Below are positions 20,953-31,292 of a stretch of 64,000 nt of DNA, one piece after another (the stretch's first letter is position 1; every line of letters starts with the position of its first letter). The notes beneath the pieces were generated by a model. That model was given only the letters and a program-made list of their open reading frames with translations. It had not been told where the DNA came from and ran no database searches. A program made the position numbers and the translations under genes. The stretch comes from Agapanthus africanus. Lineage: Eukaryota > Streptophyta > Magnoliopsida > Asparagales > Amaryllidaceae. Location of the stretch: the NCBI GenBank assembly GCA_030015575.1, contig JASDDO010000014.1:170285911-170349910 (forward strand), in the 5' to 3' direction.

Positions 20953-21423
20953 TCAGTCGTGATTGTGGAGATTCAGTAGGTTGCGGTAGGCTCGCGCACT
21001 TAGGTAGGGGCATCCATTTCCATATCGCCTCGCAGGCATCGCCACTGGAAGTTCTTCAACAGCAGGGTCTTGATCTTCTGGTCCTTCTTCCTCGGATGGA
21101 GCTTCTTCATCAAGGTCTGATTCCATGTGATTCTCTTCTTCTGGATTTTCTTCCACAGGATTTTCCTCAACTGGATTTTCTTCTATCGGGTCTTCATCGG
21201 GATCTTCCTCTATCGAGTTCTCTTCAGGATCTCCTTCTTCTTCGTCGGAATCAGCTATCACGTTAAATTCTGGGGCGGCTACTCCTTCGTCCTCTGAATC
21301 GTTGTTTCCGAAGTTGACCTGGGGACCGTTGACCTCATCATCAGAACTCGTCAGTGTGCGATTTAAGGAAACACATAACTGTGTATCCTCATCTAGATGC
21401 GGCGCAGCTCCAGGGTGGGCCAT
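20953..21423 (-). CDS. Acidic 156-residue protein of the non-autonomous element, function unknown
   Basis: The ORF starts in a strong context (ACCATGGCC) and is in the sense of the element. The N-terminal 50 residues are ordinary. Residues about 55-125 are extremely acidic, with ENPVEENPVEENPEEEN-type short repeats. The C-terminus is basic to neutral (MPARRYGNGCPYLSARAYRNLLNLHNHD). No catalytic motif or membrane segment is visible. A good 3' splice site (pyrimidine run then CAG, plus 21427-21439) lies three bases before the ATG, so it may be expressed from a spliced mRNA. The autonomous element has no such ORF. I do not recognise the family. A role as accessory protein, for example in chromatin or Gag interaction, would be speculation. 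Confidence 0.6.
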   Translation of the reverse strand: MAHPGAAPHLDEDTQLCVSLNRTLTSSDDEVNGPQVNFGNNDSEDEGVAAPEFNVIADSDEEEGDPEENSIEEDPDEDPIEENPVEENPVEENPEEENHMESDLDEEAPSEEEGPEDQDPAVEELPVAMPARRYGNGCPYLSARAYRNLLNLHNHD

Positions 21424-21804
21424 GGTCTGAAAAGAAAAGTCATGATTAGACAGTGGAATACATCAAGGAAAAAGCTTAAGGTACGAAGTATAGGAAAATA
21501 TGCTGTGGCAGGAATTGAAAGATCAGAATTTAAAATACTGTGATATTGAATAGAATTTGATATAGAGAAAGCATGAGAATGATACATATATTATGATTCA
21601 AATTTTATTGCATTCAACCAAAAGTTCAACGGATACAAGATTTCAAACGGAAAGAAATATTCATAAAAAGATGACAACATAATAATGAAATTGGAAAACA
21701 TAAAAAATTCTTCTTTGATTGCTAGACCGCTGCATCATCGTTACGTGAGTTGAATCCGGTGTTGGGTCCGCCTTTTCCTCGAAATTCGAACTACGCAGTA
21801 ATCC

Positions 21805-22218
21805 TCACTTAGCAGAAATAGGGAGTGTAGACGAGTCTCCTCCCTGAAGTTCTTTCCTTTCTGGGCAGCCGTTGATGAGATGTTTGTTGGACCCGCATAT
21901 CAGACATTTCACTTGGGCGCGGCGACAGTCTCTTTGAAGATGTCCTGGTCTCTTACAATACCCACAACATGGGGTCTTCTGCTGCTTCTGTCGCGGGGAA
22001 ACAAATTGACGCTTCATCTTCTTCTCCTTTTCTCGTCTAACTGGAATCCCTTTATGATTGGAGACTCCTGCTGGGGTCTGACTCACCTGCCTTCTCAGCC
22101 CTTCAGCTAATAAGTCGTTTGTTTGCTCCTGGGCTTCCTCTAAACCTTGCAGTACACTCAGAATCTCGATGGTCTGGTTCTGGGGAGCGGATATGGATGA
22201 AGAGTCATTGCAAGACAT
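21805..22218 (-). CDS. Mini-Gag with two zinc knuckles, capsid domain missing
   Basis: This 137-residue ORF comes first after the PBS. The N-terminus (EEAQEQTNDLLAEGLR) matches that of the autonomous Gag (AEAQERKTDLLTEGLR). The capsid-like domain (about 40330-40850 in the autonomous copy) is missing. It then resumes with MKRQFVSPRQ, followed by two intact CX2CX4HX4C knuckles, CGYCKRPGHLQRDC and CLICGSNKHLINGC. It could bind element RNA but not assemble a capsid by itself. The stop codon overlaps a possible 5' splice site (GTGAGG, plus 21803-21808). Whether it is translated is not shown by sequence, but both knuckles are intact. Confidence 0.8.
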   Translation of the reverse strand: MSCNDSSSISAPQNQTIEILSVLQGLEEAQEQTNDLLAEGLRRQVSQTPAGVSNHKGIPVRREKEKKMKRQFVSPRQKQQKTPCCGYCKRPGHLQRDCRRAQVKCLICGSNKHLINGCPERKELQGGDSSTLPISAK

Positions 22219-22553
22219 GATCCTGAGACAACAATTTTCCGAATGATATAGTCATAAGCTAAACGAATCAAAATATAATATGGATAGGACAAAGATTCAA
22301 GAATATCAGAGGTGATGAATTTATTACAAGTGGGAAATCAACTGTATGACTTTAAGCCACTTGAATAGAGTACGGTATTGCAATTGCAACCACGTAACCT
22401 TGTCAAGTCACCCGAAACCATAGTGAATGGATAGCTGGACACACGATGTGAATATGGATCGAGAATGACAAGTTTACAACCTAGACCGAGGGATGTCTTG
22501 GATTGCCAAACTATACACGGAAAACTGCAATCCCAATCGATGCAAAACCTGGT

Positions 22554-22565
22554 CTCTGATACCAA
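22554..22565 (-). promoter_or_regulatory. Primer binding site (initiator tRNA-Met)
   Basis: TTGGTATCAGAG on the minus strand lies eight bases inside the 5' LTR end. The spacer TGGTTTAG is identical to that at 39953-39960 in the autonomous element. Confidence 0.88.
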
Positions 22566-22573
22566 CTAAACCA

Positions 22574-25500
22574 TGTCACGCCCCGCTTCCCAAAATACGG
22601 AATACGAGGGGTAGACAAGGCCAGCCATGCTCCTACGGTCAAGGAAATGTCCTGCCGTAGTCACACTTCGGCTTCTAGTTTTTCATGGTAAACAGTAAAT
22701 GAAGCGTAGGTAATGAGAAATGCACTAACTGAAAGAAACAATGTAAAGAACTGACCTGAAGTTGAACAAACGAATGTAACTCTGAATAGCAAGTCGAGAA
22801 GTCTATGTTGCACGTCTAGTTCTGGTCCAGGCTAAATCTTCTCCTCACACTGAGCATGCATACTCAGGTCGTCAGAGCGACACAATAGCAATATAATATA
22901 TGTAAATCATGTGACAACTCTACAGTAGTAACCGATATGTGTAACAATAAATCAATAACAACATGGATATGAATATGCGGTAATCAATGCAGCGGAACAG
23001 TAAAGGCAGTAGAACGATATGTCACGTATGTCAACACGGTATATAAAGTATATAAATGCCAGTATCCCTATCAGTCTCTAAGTCTCACTGTACAGGTCAC
23101 TAAACCTATCGTCAGTCCAAGTGTGAGAGTCAACCACTCGTGAGTGTCCTCCACCCAAGGGTAGAACCAAAGGGCAAGGGACCACGGGCCCAACATGTAA
23201 CATGTATATCACGGTGAATATCACATACCCTGTAAATCTCCATATATCTCCCTAAATATATAAGCCGGCATGGGACTCCCGAGATTCTGTTGAACTCACA
23301 CTTAAACTACCCCACACCCCGTGGTCTACATCAAACGCTAACCATAACCCTAAATACTAATCGATCCGTGACAAGTCTGCGCGAGAACTGGAGGCAGGAC
23401 CTCCATCAAGCACGTCCCGACTAATACCTAAGATAAATGGCAGAGTCTGGTGCCTTATCTTTGACACCCGTGCAAGCGCTTCCATAAGTGTCCCATACCA
23501 CTTATAGTCACACGTACACGCATACCACAAACGTCGACAATGCAATAGAATAATAGGGTCACTGATTGTGTACAAGTACGTATCACTTTCACTTAATCAC
23601 GGATACACGAACACTGACGTACTTGCCACAATCAACACTAAAATCTAACACTGGGTAAATGCATGACATCACTAGGTAATCACTGCGATGATATGGGTAT
23701 GATATGATACGTAAACAGCATATAAAGCATGATTAAGGTGTCATAAAGTAGTATTCTATCACTTGCACGATTTATCATGAAACGTACGTATATAGTTTAG
23801 CGAAACGATAAACAGGTAATAATTAGTATGTTCAATCGTCCATCCATCAAATTTAGTTTCAAGCCAAACGGGTTCCAGGATCAATAGTTATAACTATTTC
23901 ATTTTAAGCGCTCGCGGCTGGAAATCCGGTTTCAGAATCAGAAGTCCGTTTCGCAACGCATTTTAATCCCAGTTGGGATCAGATTTTAGCGACGCTACAG
24001 TTTGGATGAAATCTAGGGTTTTCATTAAGGTTTTCAACGTAACATACGGATCTTCAATCGCAACTGAACGTCAGGAGATATACACTATTTAACACTAATA
24101 TGTCAGTTCTGATTCTGCTGGGACTGTTATGTGTCCCGATCTATTAAATTACAGATTAAATAACAAACGGTAACGAAACAGAATGAAACCAATTGTGTTG
24201 TCTAGCTAATAGATTTACCTATAATAATCAGTGGAGTTCCGCAATCTACGAGTTAAGGAGATCTTGTGGTACCCATTACGGAACAGCAAGCCACAACTGG
24301 AGTCGCTCTGGACTGCAGTCCAGAGTCGCACTCCGATCCAAAAATCATCACAATTTATGTACAGGAATACCAGGAAATCAGAATAGGGTTAAAGTTCGTC
24401 GAGTCGGATTCGATTTGATCCCTCGAACTCACCATTCTAGTAAGTATATGATTTATGGTGAATTTAACGGTTTTCAGGTACCATAAAATTACAGTTTTAC
24501 GATTAAACTTGGGGGTAGTTGTTTTAGTCATTAACGATCAAATTATCCAACGAAATTCATGCACTAGGTTCACAGCCATACGGGCCAAATAATACTATTT
24601 AGTTCCGCCAAATTGGGAAAGGTTTCCCATTGGGAACACACGTCGAACAGGTAAAAGGTGTACGTTTTCAGGAATGGTAACATTACAATTTATATGATTT
24701 GGATTTGTAACATAAATAGAATAGCATGAAGCAAGTAGAGAACTTGTCTGGGGATGCCTCGGGGTCGCACGGTAGCAGCGGCGTCACGAACGCGTGATGT
24801 ACGCCGTGAAGCGGATTTGCGCGAGCTTGGATCGAGATGCGGATCTTGCGTCGGAGTTGTCCGAAGTCGTTGCACGGTTACTGGAGGTTGAGGAGTGCCT
24901 GATGATCCTCTGCGAGGGTACCTGGGTCGATGACGGTCGACGGCGTCGCTCCGGCAATCGCCGCAGTGAGTGTTTGTAAAGAAAATGGGTTTTTTGTGGT
25001 TTTTGAGAGAGGAAACACTGGTGGTGCTCAGGTGTGGGTGTAGGGGTGTGTGTGGATGTTGATGCTGATGACGAGGAGGTCGTAGGGTGGTCGGAAAAAA
25101 GGGGTGGAGAGGTCGCCGTCGTCGGGGTGCAAGGTGGTGGTCGGCTCGGTGAAATGGGTTGGTGTGCAGGGGTGCTCGGCAGGGGCTCAGGTCGACGAAG
25201 GTGGAGTCGTAGAGGAGCCGTGTTGGTGGGGGAGGACTAAGCGAGGGTTGTCGTCGTCGTCGACGAGACGTAGAAAGGGGCTCGCCGGTGAGGGGCGCAG
25301 GGCTCGTGCTCGGTGTGCAGGGAAGTGGGAGAGAGGAAGTGGGTGCTCGTGATCGAGGGTGGAGGTGAGGGAGGTGAGGTGACGACGTTGATGATGGCGT
25401 CGAGATCGGGGATGTGGTGGTCGGAGTCGAAGGTGAAGCGGAAGGGACTGACTTGGGCTCGAGGGAGAGAGGTATAGACAGAGGAAAAGAGAGGGGAGGA

Positions 25501-25725
25501 AAATTATGAGAGGAGAGAGAGAGGCGCGCGTCGTGGCGTCGGTGAAGGCGAAGAGCGTGGCGACGTGGTCGCTGGCGTTAGCGGAGGAGGCGGCGTCGGT
25601 TACGGCGAGGAGAGCATGGCGCAGTAACGAGCGGGAGAAGAGCCGTTAGGGATTTAAAGGAGATGAACAGTAATGGGGAGTCGGGTCGGGTGAGTGGGGA
25701 AATGGTCACGGCTGGGTGAGGCGGG
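22574..25725 (-). repeat. 5' LTR of the non-autonomous element, first segment
   Basis: The segment is nearly identical to 16040-19187, with a few scattered substitutions. The 20-bp palindrome recurs at 24306-24325. It ends with GCGGG (25721-25725), the target duplication of the nested solo LTR. Confidence 0.92.
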
Positions 25726-26539
25726 TGTTTCCTGATTTAAAATCAGGAAAGCTTCTGGGAAAAGCTTCAGAAGAGGGTCACGTGCTTACACATGACTAGC
25801 GGTCACGTGTTGGCACGTGACACCTAAAAGCATCATCAAGTCTGGTTCAGTTTTCCAACTACATCAAAGAAAGGGCTTCAGAAAGGGTCACGTGTCGGCA
25901 CGTGACATTTAAATGCAAGCGTCAAAGGCACACCGGTTCCCTGATCAAGTCAAGGAAAAGGCTTCAGAAGAGGTCACGTGCTCCCACGTGACCAGGGTCA
26001 CGTGTTGGCACGTGTCGTTCAAAACAGCAGACTCGTTCTCCAGATGAACCAAGGAAAGAGAGTTCAAACAAGGGTCACGTGCTCACACGTGACCAGGGGT
26101 CACGTGGTGGCACGTGACGTTTAAGCAGCAATCAGAAGACAGAGCGCAAAAGAAAGAGGAAGGCTCGCTCCAAGGGGGTCACGTGCCCACACGTGACCAT
26201 GGGTCACGTGGTCACACGTGACCGGCTTTCAAAGCCCATTTCGTCAACAGAATTAAATTCTGAAGGAGAATCAAATCTTTCCAAAGGAAAGTGATTATCT
26301 GGAGCAGATCGAATTAAAGATTCAGAGGTGATGAAATATCATCTATCTATGGGAAAATCTCGGGTTTGGAAAGATTTCCCCTTTAAATCTAACCGAAATA
26401 ATAAAGGGGAACCCCTGGATTTGAAATCCAATGGTGAATAAAATTCACCCAATAATCCAAAGGTCCAAAATGAATGATGGATGCAAATCAAATCTCTCAT
26501 GAAGATTCGTCAAAAACTGATTGATTCGGCTGCTTCTCC

Positions 26540-26549
26540 TATAAATAGG
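26540..26549 (+). promoter_or_regulatory. TATA box of the solo Tat LTR
   Basis: CTATAAATAG within CTCCTATAAATAGGAG is conserved with the other Tat LTRs. As a solo LTR it could still drive transcription outward through the rest of the LTR. Confidence 0.65.
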
Positions 26550-28147
26550 AGCCAAGAGACACAGAGAAGATATATACATACGCAGAGAAGAAAAAATAAA
26601 AGGAGGAGAGCTTTGATACTTTGAAAAGACTTGGATCTTCTGCAAGAACCCTAGGTAAGAAAGGGAAAAGCTCCTTGAAAGAGAAAGAGAATTTAATTCT
26701 CAACAGAGTTTAACTCTGATATATAAAACAGAAGAATATATTTCTTCTCTCCTTGATAGAGGATCTGCAAAGTGCACATCTCCCCTTAAGGTTGAGAATT
26801 TAATTCTCAATGGGTTGAGATCCTGCCATGCAGATCCAAAACATAGAGAGGGAATGCAAGCACGAGAATTTAATTCTCACAGAACTATAGGAATTTAATT
26901 CCTTTAAAATAAAATTAGGGCTTGACCCTGTATCATGGGAATTTAATTCCTTCAGAACAAAAAGAAACAGGGTTTAACCCTAAACAGCGGGAATTTAATT
27001 CCTTTAATCATAATTTAACAGAGGATGGAAGTTCAAATTCCCTAAAAAAGCTTTTGTTAGGGTTTAACCCTATTTGGTTCTCCACATGTATGAGGAATTT
27101 AATTCCTACGGAAAATTCAGAGTTCAACTCTATTCAGAATATAAACCTTCAAAAGGAAGTAGGAATTTAATCCCTCTGAAATTACTGTCAGGGTTTAACC
27201 CTACGAGGAATTTAATTCCTGGAAAAGATTAACAGATCCTCTAAACAATATACGTAGAGGCAGGGTCACGTGTCACCACGTGACCCCCCTAGGAGATCTA
27301 CAGAAAACCCCTTTGAGGCAGCACCCCACGTGACCCACGTGACCCTTGACAGAAGCTTTAATACACAGGCATTTGAATGCCCATCACGTGATGGCACGTG
27401 ATGCTCTGAAAGATGCGATAATCTCAGCAGAATAAATGAAGGGAGGGCGCTCTCACGTGCTGCCACGTGACCCCTCTTGCCTTAGTGTTTAACACTAAAT
27501 TAAAACCCTTGAACCCAGTGTTAAAACACTGTTGGGCCTTAGTGTTCAACACTAATTAAAAAGCTTTATTTGCAGTGTTCAACACTGATCTGTTTTAGTG
27601 TTTAACACTAATTTGAAAAGCCTTGTTGCCGGTGTTAAACACCAATTATCTCTTAGTGTTAAACACTAACTTGTTAACCTCATTCCCAGTGTTCAACACT
27701 GACTGCTCTGTAGTGTTTAACACTAGGCTTTGGCCCAATTGGCCTAAATGGATAGAGGCAAAGCCTCTCCTGATTGGACTTAGCCCAAGATGGCCATAAG
27801 TCCTCAATTTGTGATTAACTGGGCCAATGGGCTCATAACATAATTAATCGGTCTTGATCCCAAATTGGGCCAAGGACTATTTAATCCACTCCGGTTCTAG
27901 GGTACATCTCTTCACTCCTTTGATACTTGGCATTGTAATCCCTCAATGTCTTCAAAGAGGTGACGGGTCCCGACGACCACACATCAACACGGACTGTGGG
28001 GTCCTTAAACCCGTGTTTAATGCAAAATTCCTGGTTACGTGGAACGCGGATAATGTCACTCTTTGACCCCGTGGAAAACGTCCAGAGCGGAGCCTGGTCC
28101 TCGCAGAGCACGGCAGTGAACCCGTGTGAAGCATCCAGAGCACATAC

Positions 28148-28420
28148 CGGACTGTGGGGTCCTTAAACCCATGGACTACGACGTCCTTAACCTTGACCGA
28201 GATGTCTTAAAACTAACAATGGACTGTGGGGTCCTTAAACCCATGGACTACGACGTCCTTAACCTTGACCGAGATGTCTTAAAACTAACAATGGACTGTG
28301 GGGTCCTTAAACCCATGGACTACGACGTCCTTAACCTTGACCGAGATGTCTTAAAACTAACAATGGACCGCAACGTCCTTAAACTACCCATGGACCGCAA
28401 TGTCCTTAAACTGGAACAAT
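28148..28420 (+). repeat. 72-bp tandem repeat built of three 24-bp palindromic units
   Basis: Three almost identical 72-bp units lie in a row, followed by two single 24-bp units. Each 24-bp unit is GGAC-N6-GTCC (or a decayed form) plus TTAAA. The near identity of the 72-bp units suggests recent local duplication. Confidence 0.85.
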
Positions 28421-29209
28421 GGAGCCCCGTATGCTCTTTTGTCGGATCTAAACGGTCCCGTTTAAGTTGATCTTAGCCTCAAAGATGGCTAACGTATCCT
28501 TAAACGTTCAAACAGACTGGACTATGAATCCCTTTAATTAACTCTGGCACGAGGGTACATCTCTGAACTCCTCTGACATCTGTCGTTGTAATCCTTCAAC
28601 GTCGTCAGAGAGGTGACGGGTCCCGACGGCTATACATTTAATGGACCACTAGGTCCCTAAACTGGAACATTAGAGCCAATTGCTCTTTTGTCGGATCTAA
28701 ACGATCCCGTTAAGTCGATCTTAGTCTCAAACCGGACTAACGTATCCTTAACAAACGTTTGAGTTGATCTTAGCCTTAAGTAGGGCTGACGTATCCTCAA
28801 ACCAAACCCCCAAATCCAAATCTAAGATAATACGGATTTGGACTAGTCCACGCCCTACGGGCGACGACATAACTCAGTCTCCGTAAACAATCCACGGGCA
28901 ACAAAACAAACACCCACGACACGAAGTGACCATCTGGAGAAGGAGAAAGTTGTTACCGCAATGCGGTAGCGTAATTAACTGCAGGGGCTTGCGCCTGCAG
29001 GGAAGAGCGTCCCCACAATCAAAAACCCCTCAAACGAGGGGGAATCTGACGAAGTCTGCTACATCGGACGCATCCGTCTAAACCTTCGATATATGGTGCC
29101 ATAAATCAACTTGGCATCTTCGGAGAGGTGGACGGATAGCACCAATTAGCATCTGCCCCGAATCTCAGACGAGACGCGTCGCGTCGCCGCCGTCTTTCGG
29201 AGGGGAACA

Positions 29210-29745
29210 GCGGGCTAGGAGAGTGGGCCGGGCCATCAAGAGAAAAGAATTAAATGGGGGAAAAACGGAGCGGGCCGGAAACGAGTTGGGCCAGGGAAAA
29301 ATATAAGGAAATATTGAAGAGAAAAGAATGGATGGACTCGGGCTGCTTTTGGGCTGGGGTTGGAAATTAATTATAAGAATTGTAAGGGAATAAGGAAACG
29401 GGCCGGCTGAAATTGATTGAGGTATTTATTTTAGAAAAATGTGTGGGCTTAGGGTTTCAATATAGTTTGGGTTAGGATTTGGGTTTATATTTAAAATTTT
29501 TCCATTTAACTTGGCTAAGGAAATAATCAAAAACGAAATGGAGTTCTGGACCGGAATCGATGTTTATGTAAATGGGAAAAGAACATAAGGGATTGGAATT
29601 AGGGTTTGAGAAAAATAGCGGGGGAAAAAGGATTGGAAGTTTAGGGTTTATTGGAGTTTCGAAAATAAATAAATAATTATAAATAAATTTTATAGGGGAA
29701 AAAGAAATACGGATGTAGGCGTATAAAAAGGGGCTGGGTATTACA
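29210..29745 (-). repeat. 5' LTR of the non-autonomous element, second segment
   Basis: This continues the LTR after the solo-LTR insertion and is collinear with 19183-19721. It begins with the second GCGGG copy and ends with GGTATTACA at the CTATG target duplication. Confidence 0.92.
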
Positions 29746-29750
29746 CTATG

Positions 29751-30303
29751 TCTCTCTCTCCCATGGCTCCTATTTATAGGAGAAGGAAAAGAATCAATCT
29801 GTTTGGTAAATCTCTCATTGAAAGATTCGATTTATTTATTGAGAGATTTGATTTATTTTCATCATTGATCTGGGCCTTTAGATTATTAGGTGAATTTTAT
29901 TCACCGTTGGATTTTAAATCCAAAAATATCTCTTTGTTATTTCGGTTAGAATTAGGGGGAAATCTTTCCATGTCCAAGATTTTTCCATAAATTGGTGATG
30001 TTTAATCACCTTCAGATTCTTGATCCAACGGTTTCAGATAATTCTTCTCCATTTTGGAAAGATTTGAATGATCTCTCCTCAGAATTTAATTCTGTTAACG
30101 AATAAGGCTTTTAAAGCCGGTCACGTGTGAGCACGTGACCCCTGGTCACGTGTGAGCACGTGACCCCTGGAATGGGTTTCTCTTCTTCTGCGCTCTGTTC
30201 TCTGCCGCTGCTTAACCATCACGTGCCAACACGTGACCACTGGTCACATGTGAGCACGTGATGCCTCTTCTGAAGCTTTTTCCTGATTTTTAATCAGGGA
30301 ACA
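29751..30303 (-). repeat. Tat LTR, second segment (U3 end)
   Basis: This resumes the LTR interrupted at 16039. It includes the TATA box (about 29767-29776, minus strand) and two G-box pairs (30119-30160), and ends AATCAGGGAACA at 30303. Only a shortened U3 G-box array remains compared with the other two copies. Confidence 0.88.
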
Positions 30304-30318
30304 AATGCCCCCACAACG
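30304..30318 (-). promoter_or_regulatory. Probable polypurine tract of the PMD-bearing Tat element
   Basis: On the minus strand GTTGTGGGGGCATT directly precedes the LTR start (TGTTCCC at 30303). A purine-rich run at this place identifies the adjoining LTR as the 3' one. Confidence 0.6.
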
Positions 30319-30417
30319 TTGTTCTCACGTGTCTGCACATGAGTGCAACGCTGTCACTTTTGTGACCGTCGGATCTGCCTTGGGAGTAGGGTAGATGAAA
30401 CGTTTTCCATCCCATCC

Positions 30418-30424
30418 TATAAAT
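30418..30424 (+). promoter_or_regulatory. Candidate TATA box of the PMD gene
   Basis: TATAAAT on the plus strand is followed about 30 bp later by a pyrimidine-rich leader. It lies just inside the 3' LTR and reads away from it, so the antisense gene appears to have its own promoter. A G-box-like CACGTG lies about 90 bp upstream (near 30328). Confidence 0.5.
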
Positions 30425-31218
30425 GCCCGTGTCCTTTCAGAAGAGCCTCCACTTTGCTCATCTTCTTCCTTTGAGAATTTAATTCTCGTTTTCAGAGTTT
30501 AGTTCTCTGCCTCAAATATTTTCCAGAGTTTAACTCTGTTGAAGGATTCCTTTTTCTTCAGGTAATGATCTTTGAACGATCAAGGAACCCTTATATATAT
30601 TTTTCAAAAACTCTCTGGATTTTAAATCCACACCCAGGGTTTCACCCCTTTTAACATGGACCCATTTTTTCTTCAAGTTCATCAACAAAAATAGAGAACC
30701 ATTTAATCTTCGAACAGTAGATCTCTTAGGGTTCATTTGATCTTTAGGGAGATGATGAGATCTGTTGCCTTTTTCAAGGAATTTAATTCCGTCCAAAACT
30801 TTGGTTCTGAAGAGTGTATCTGGGAATCTAATTCCCATCTCTCAACAAGGAATTTAATTCCTATGAAGAACTCAGTCCTTCCCGTGGAGGCTTCTTAGGG
30901 TTTTCTTGCCCTGGGTTGTCCTTCTGTAATCAATGAAGAAGAAGCCTGCAATGGTGTCTTTTCTGGGAATTTAATTCCCTTGATTCTGTTTGATTTATCA
31001 CAGAGTCCAAGATGGATTTGTCTTTTAGGGGAATGTGTAGGGTCATTTAAAGTCCACTGCTTATTTAATGCGAATCTTTCTTTTGTCCCATTGTAATTTC
31101 CTTGCCTCATCATTAGCCAGCCATCATCTTGATCTCGGGGGACCCACATGTTTTGTAACTAATGGTCCTACCAAACAAGACCTCTGTCGCTTTCTTCAAC
31201 TGTCTTCATATATTTATG

Positions 31219-31249
<31 letters not shown>

Positions 31250-31292
31250 TCCTGGCTTTACTTTTGACAGTTTTCCTTTACGTTGTTTCAGG
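30425..31292 (+). other. Leader and probable first intron of the PMD gene
   Basis: Several AATTTAATT-type palindromes (about 30470-30990) and a TA microsatellite (31223-31249) are present, but no convincing ORF. A possible donor (CAG then GTAATG near 30561) and a good acceptor (TTTCAG ending at 31292) would remove most of it. The first coding exon has not been identified. Confidence 0.45.
31223..31249. repeat. TA dinucleotide microsatellite
   Basis: About 13 uninterrupted TA units. It creates an apparent signal-like run of Ile/Tyr in one frame, which is not real protein. Confidence 0.95.

Larger units (their letters stand above)
25726..29209 (+). mobile_element. Solo LTR of the Tat-like family
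   Basis: A single LTR of 3484 bp, TGTTTCC to GGGGAACA, is flanked by GCGGG duplications (25721-25725, 29210-29214) with no internal region. It therefore results from recombination between the two LTRs of an inserted element. On the plus strand: U3 G-box repeats (25777-26225), TATA (26540-26549), AATTTAATT and GGGTTTAACCC palindromes (26690-27220), G-boxes (27263-27475), GTGTTTAACAC palindromes (27480-27730), one inverted 171-bp-type unit (28018-28145), the 24-bp array (28148-28420), and the GC-rich end. It is the complete reference copy in this window. Confidence 0.93.
16040..29745 (-). mobile_element. Non-autonomous Tekay-like Ty3/gypsy element with a solo LTR nested in it
   Basis: It is bounded by TGTCACGCC at 16040 and GGTATTACA at 29745 and flanked by CTATG duplications (16035-16039, 29746-29750). 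Reading minus: 5' LTR (22574-29745, interrupted), tRNA-Met PBS, mini-Gag ORF, acidic ORF, polypurine tract, 3' LTR (16040-19721). The internal region is 2852 bp and holds no protease, RT or integrase. The LTRs are 3682 and 3683 bp after removing the nested insert, and nearly identical, so insertion was recent. Its termini and PBS match the autonomous element at 36810-47700. Confidence 0.92.
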
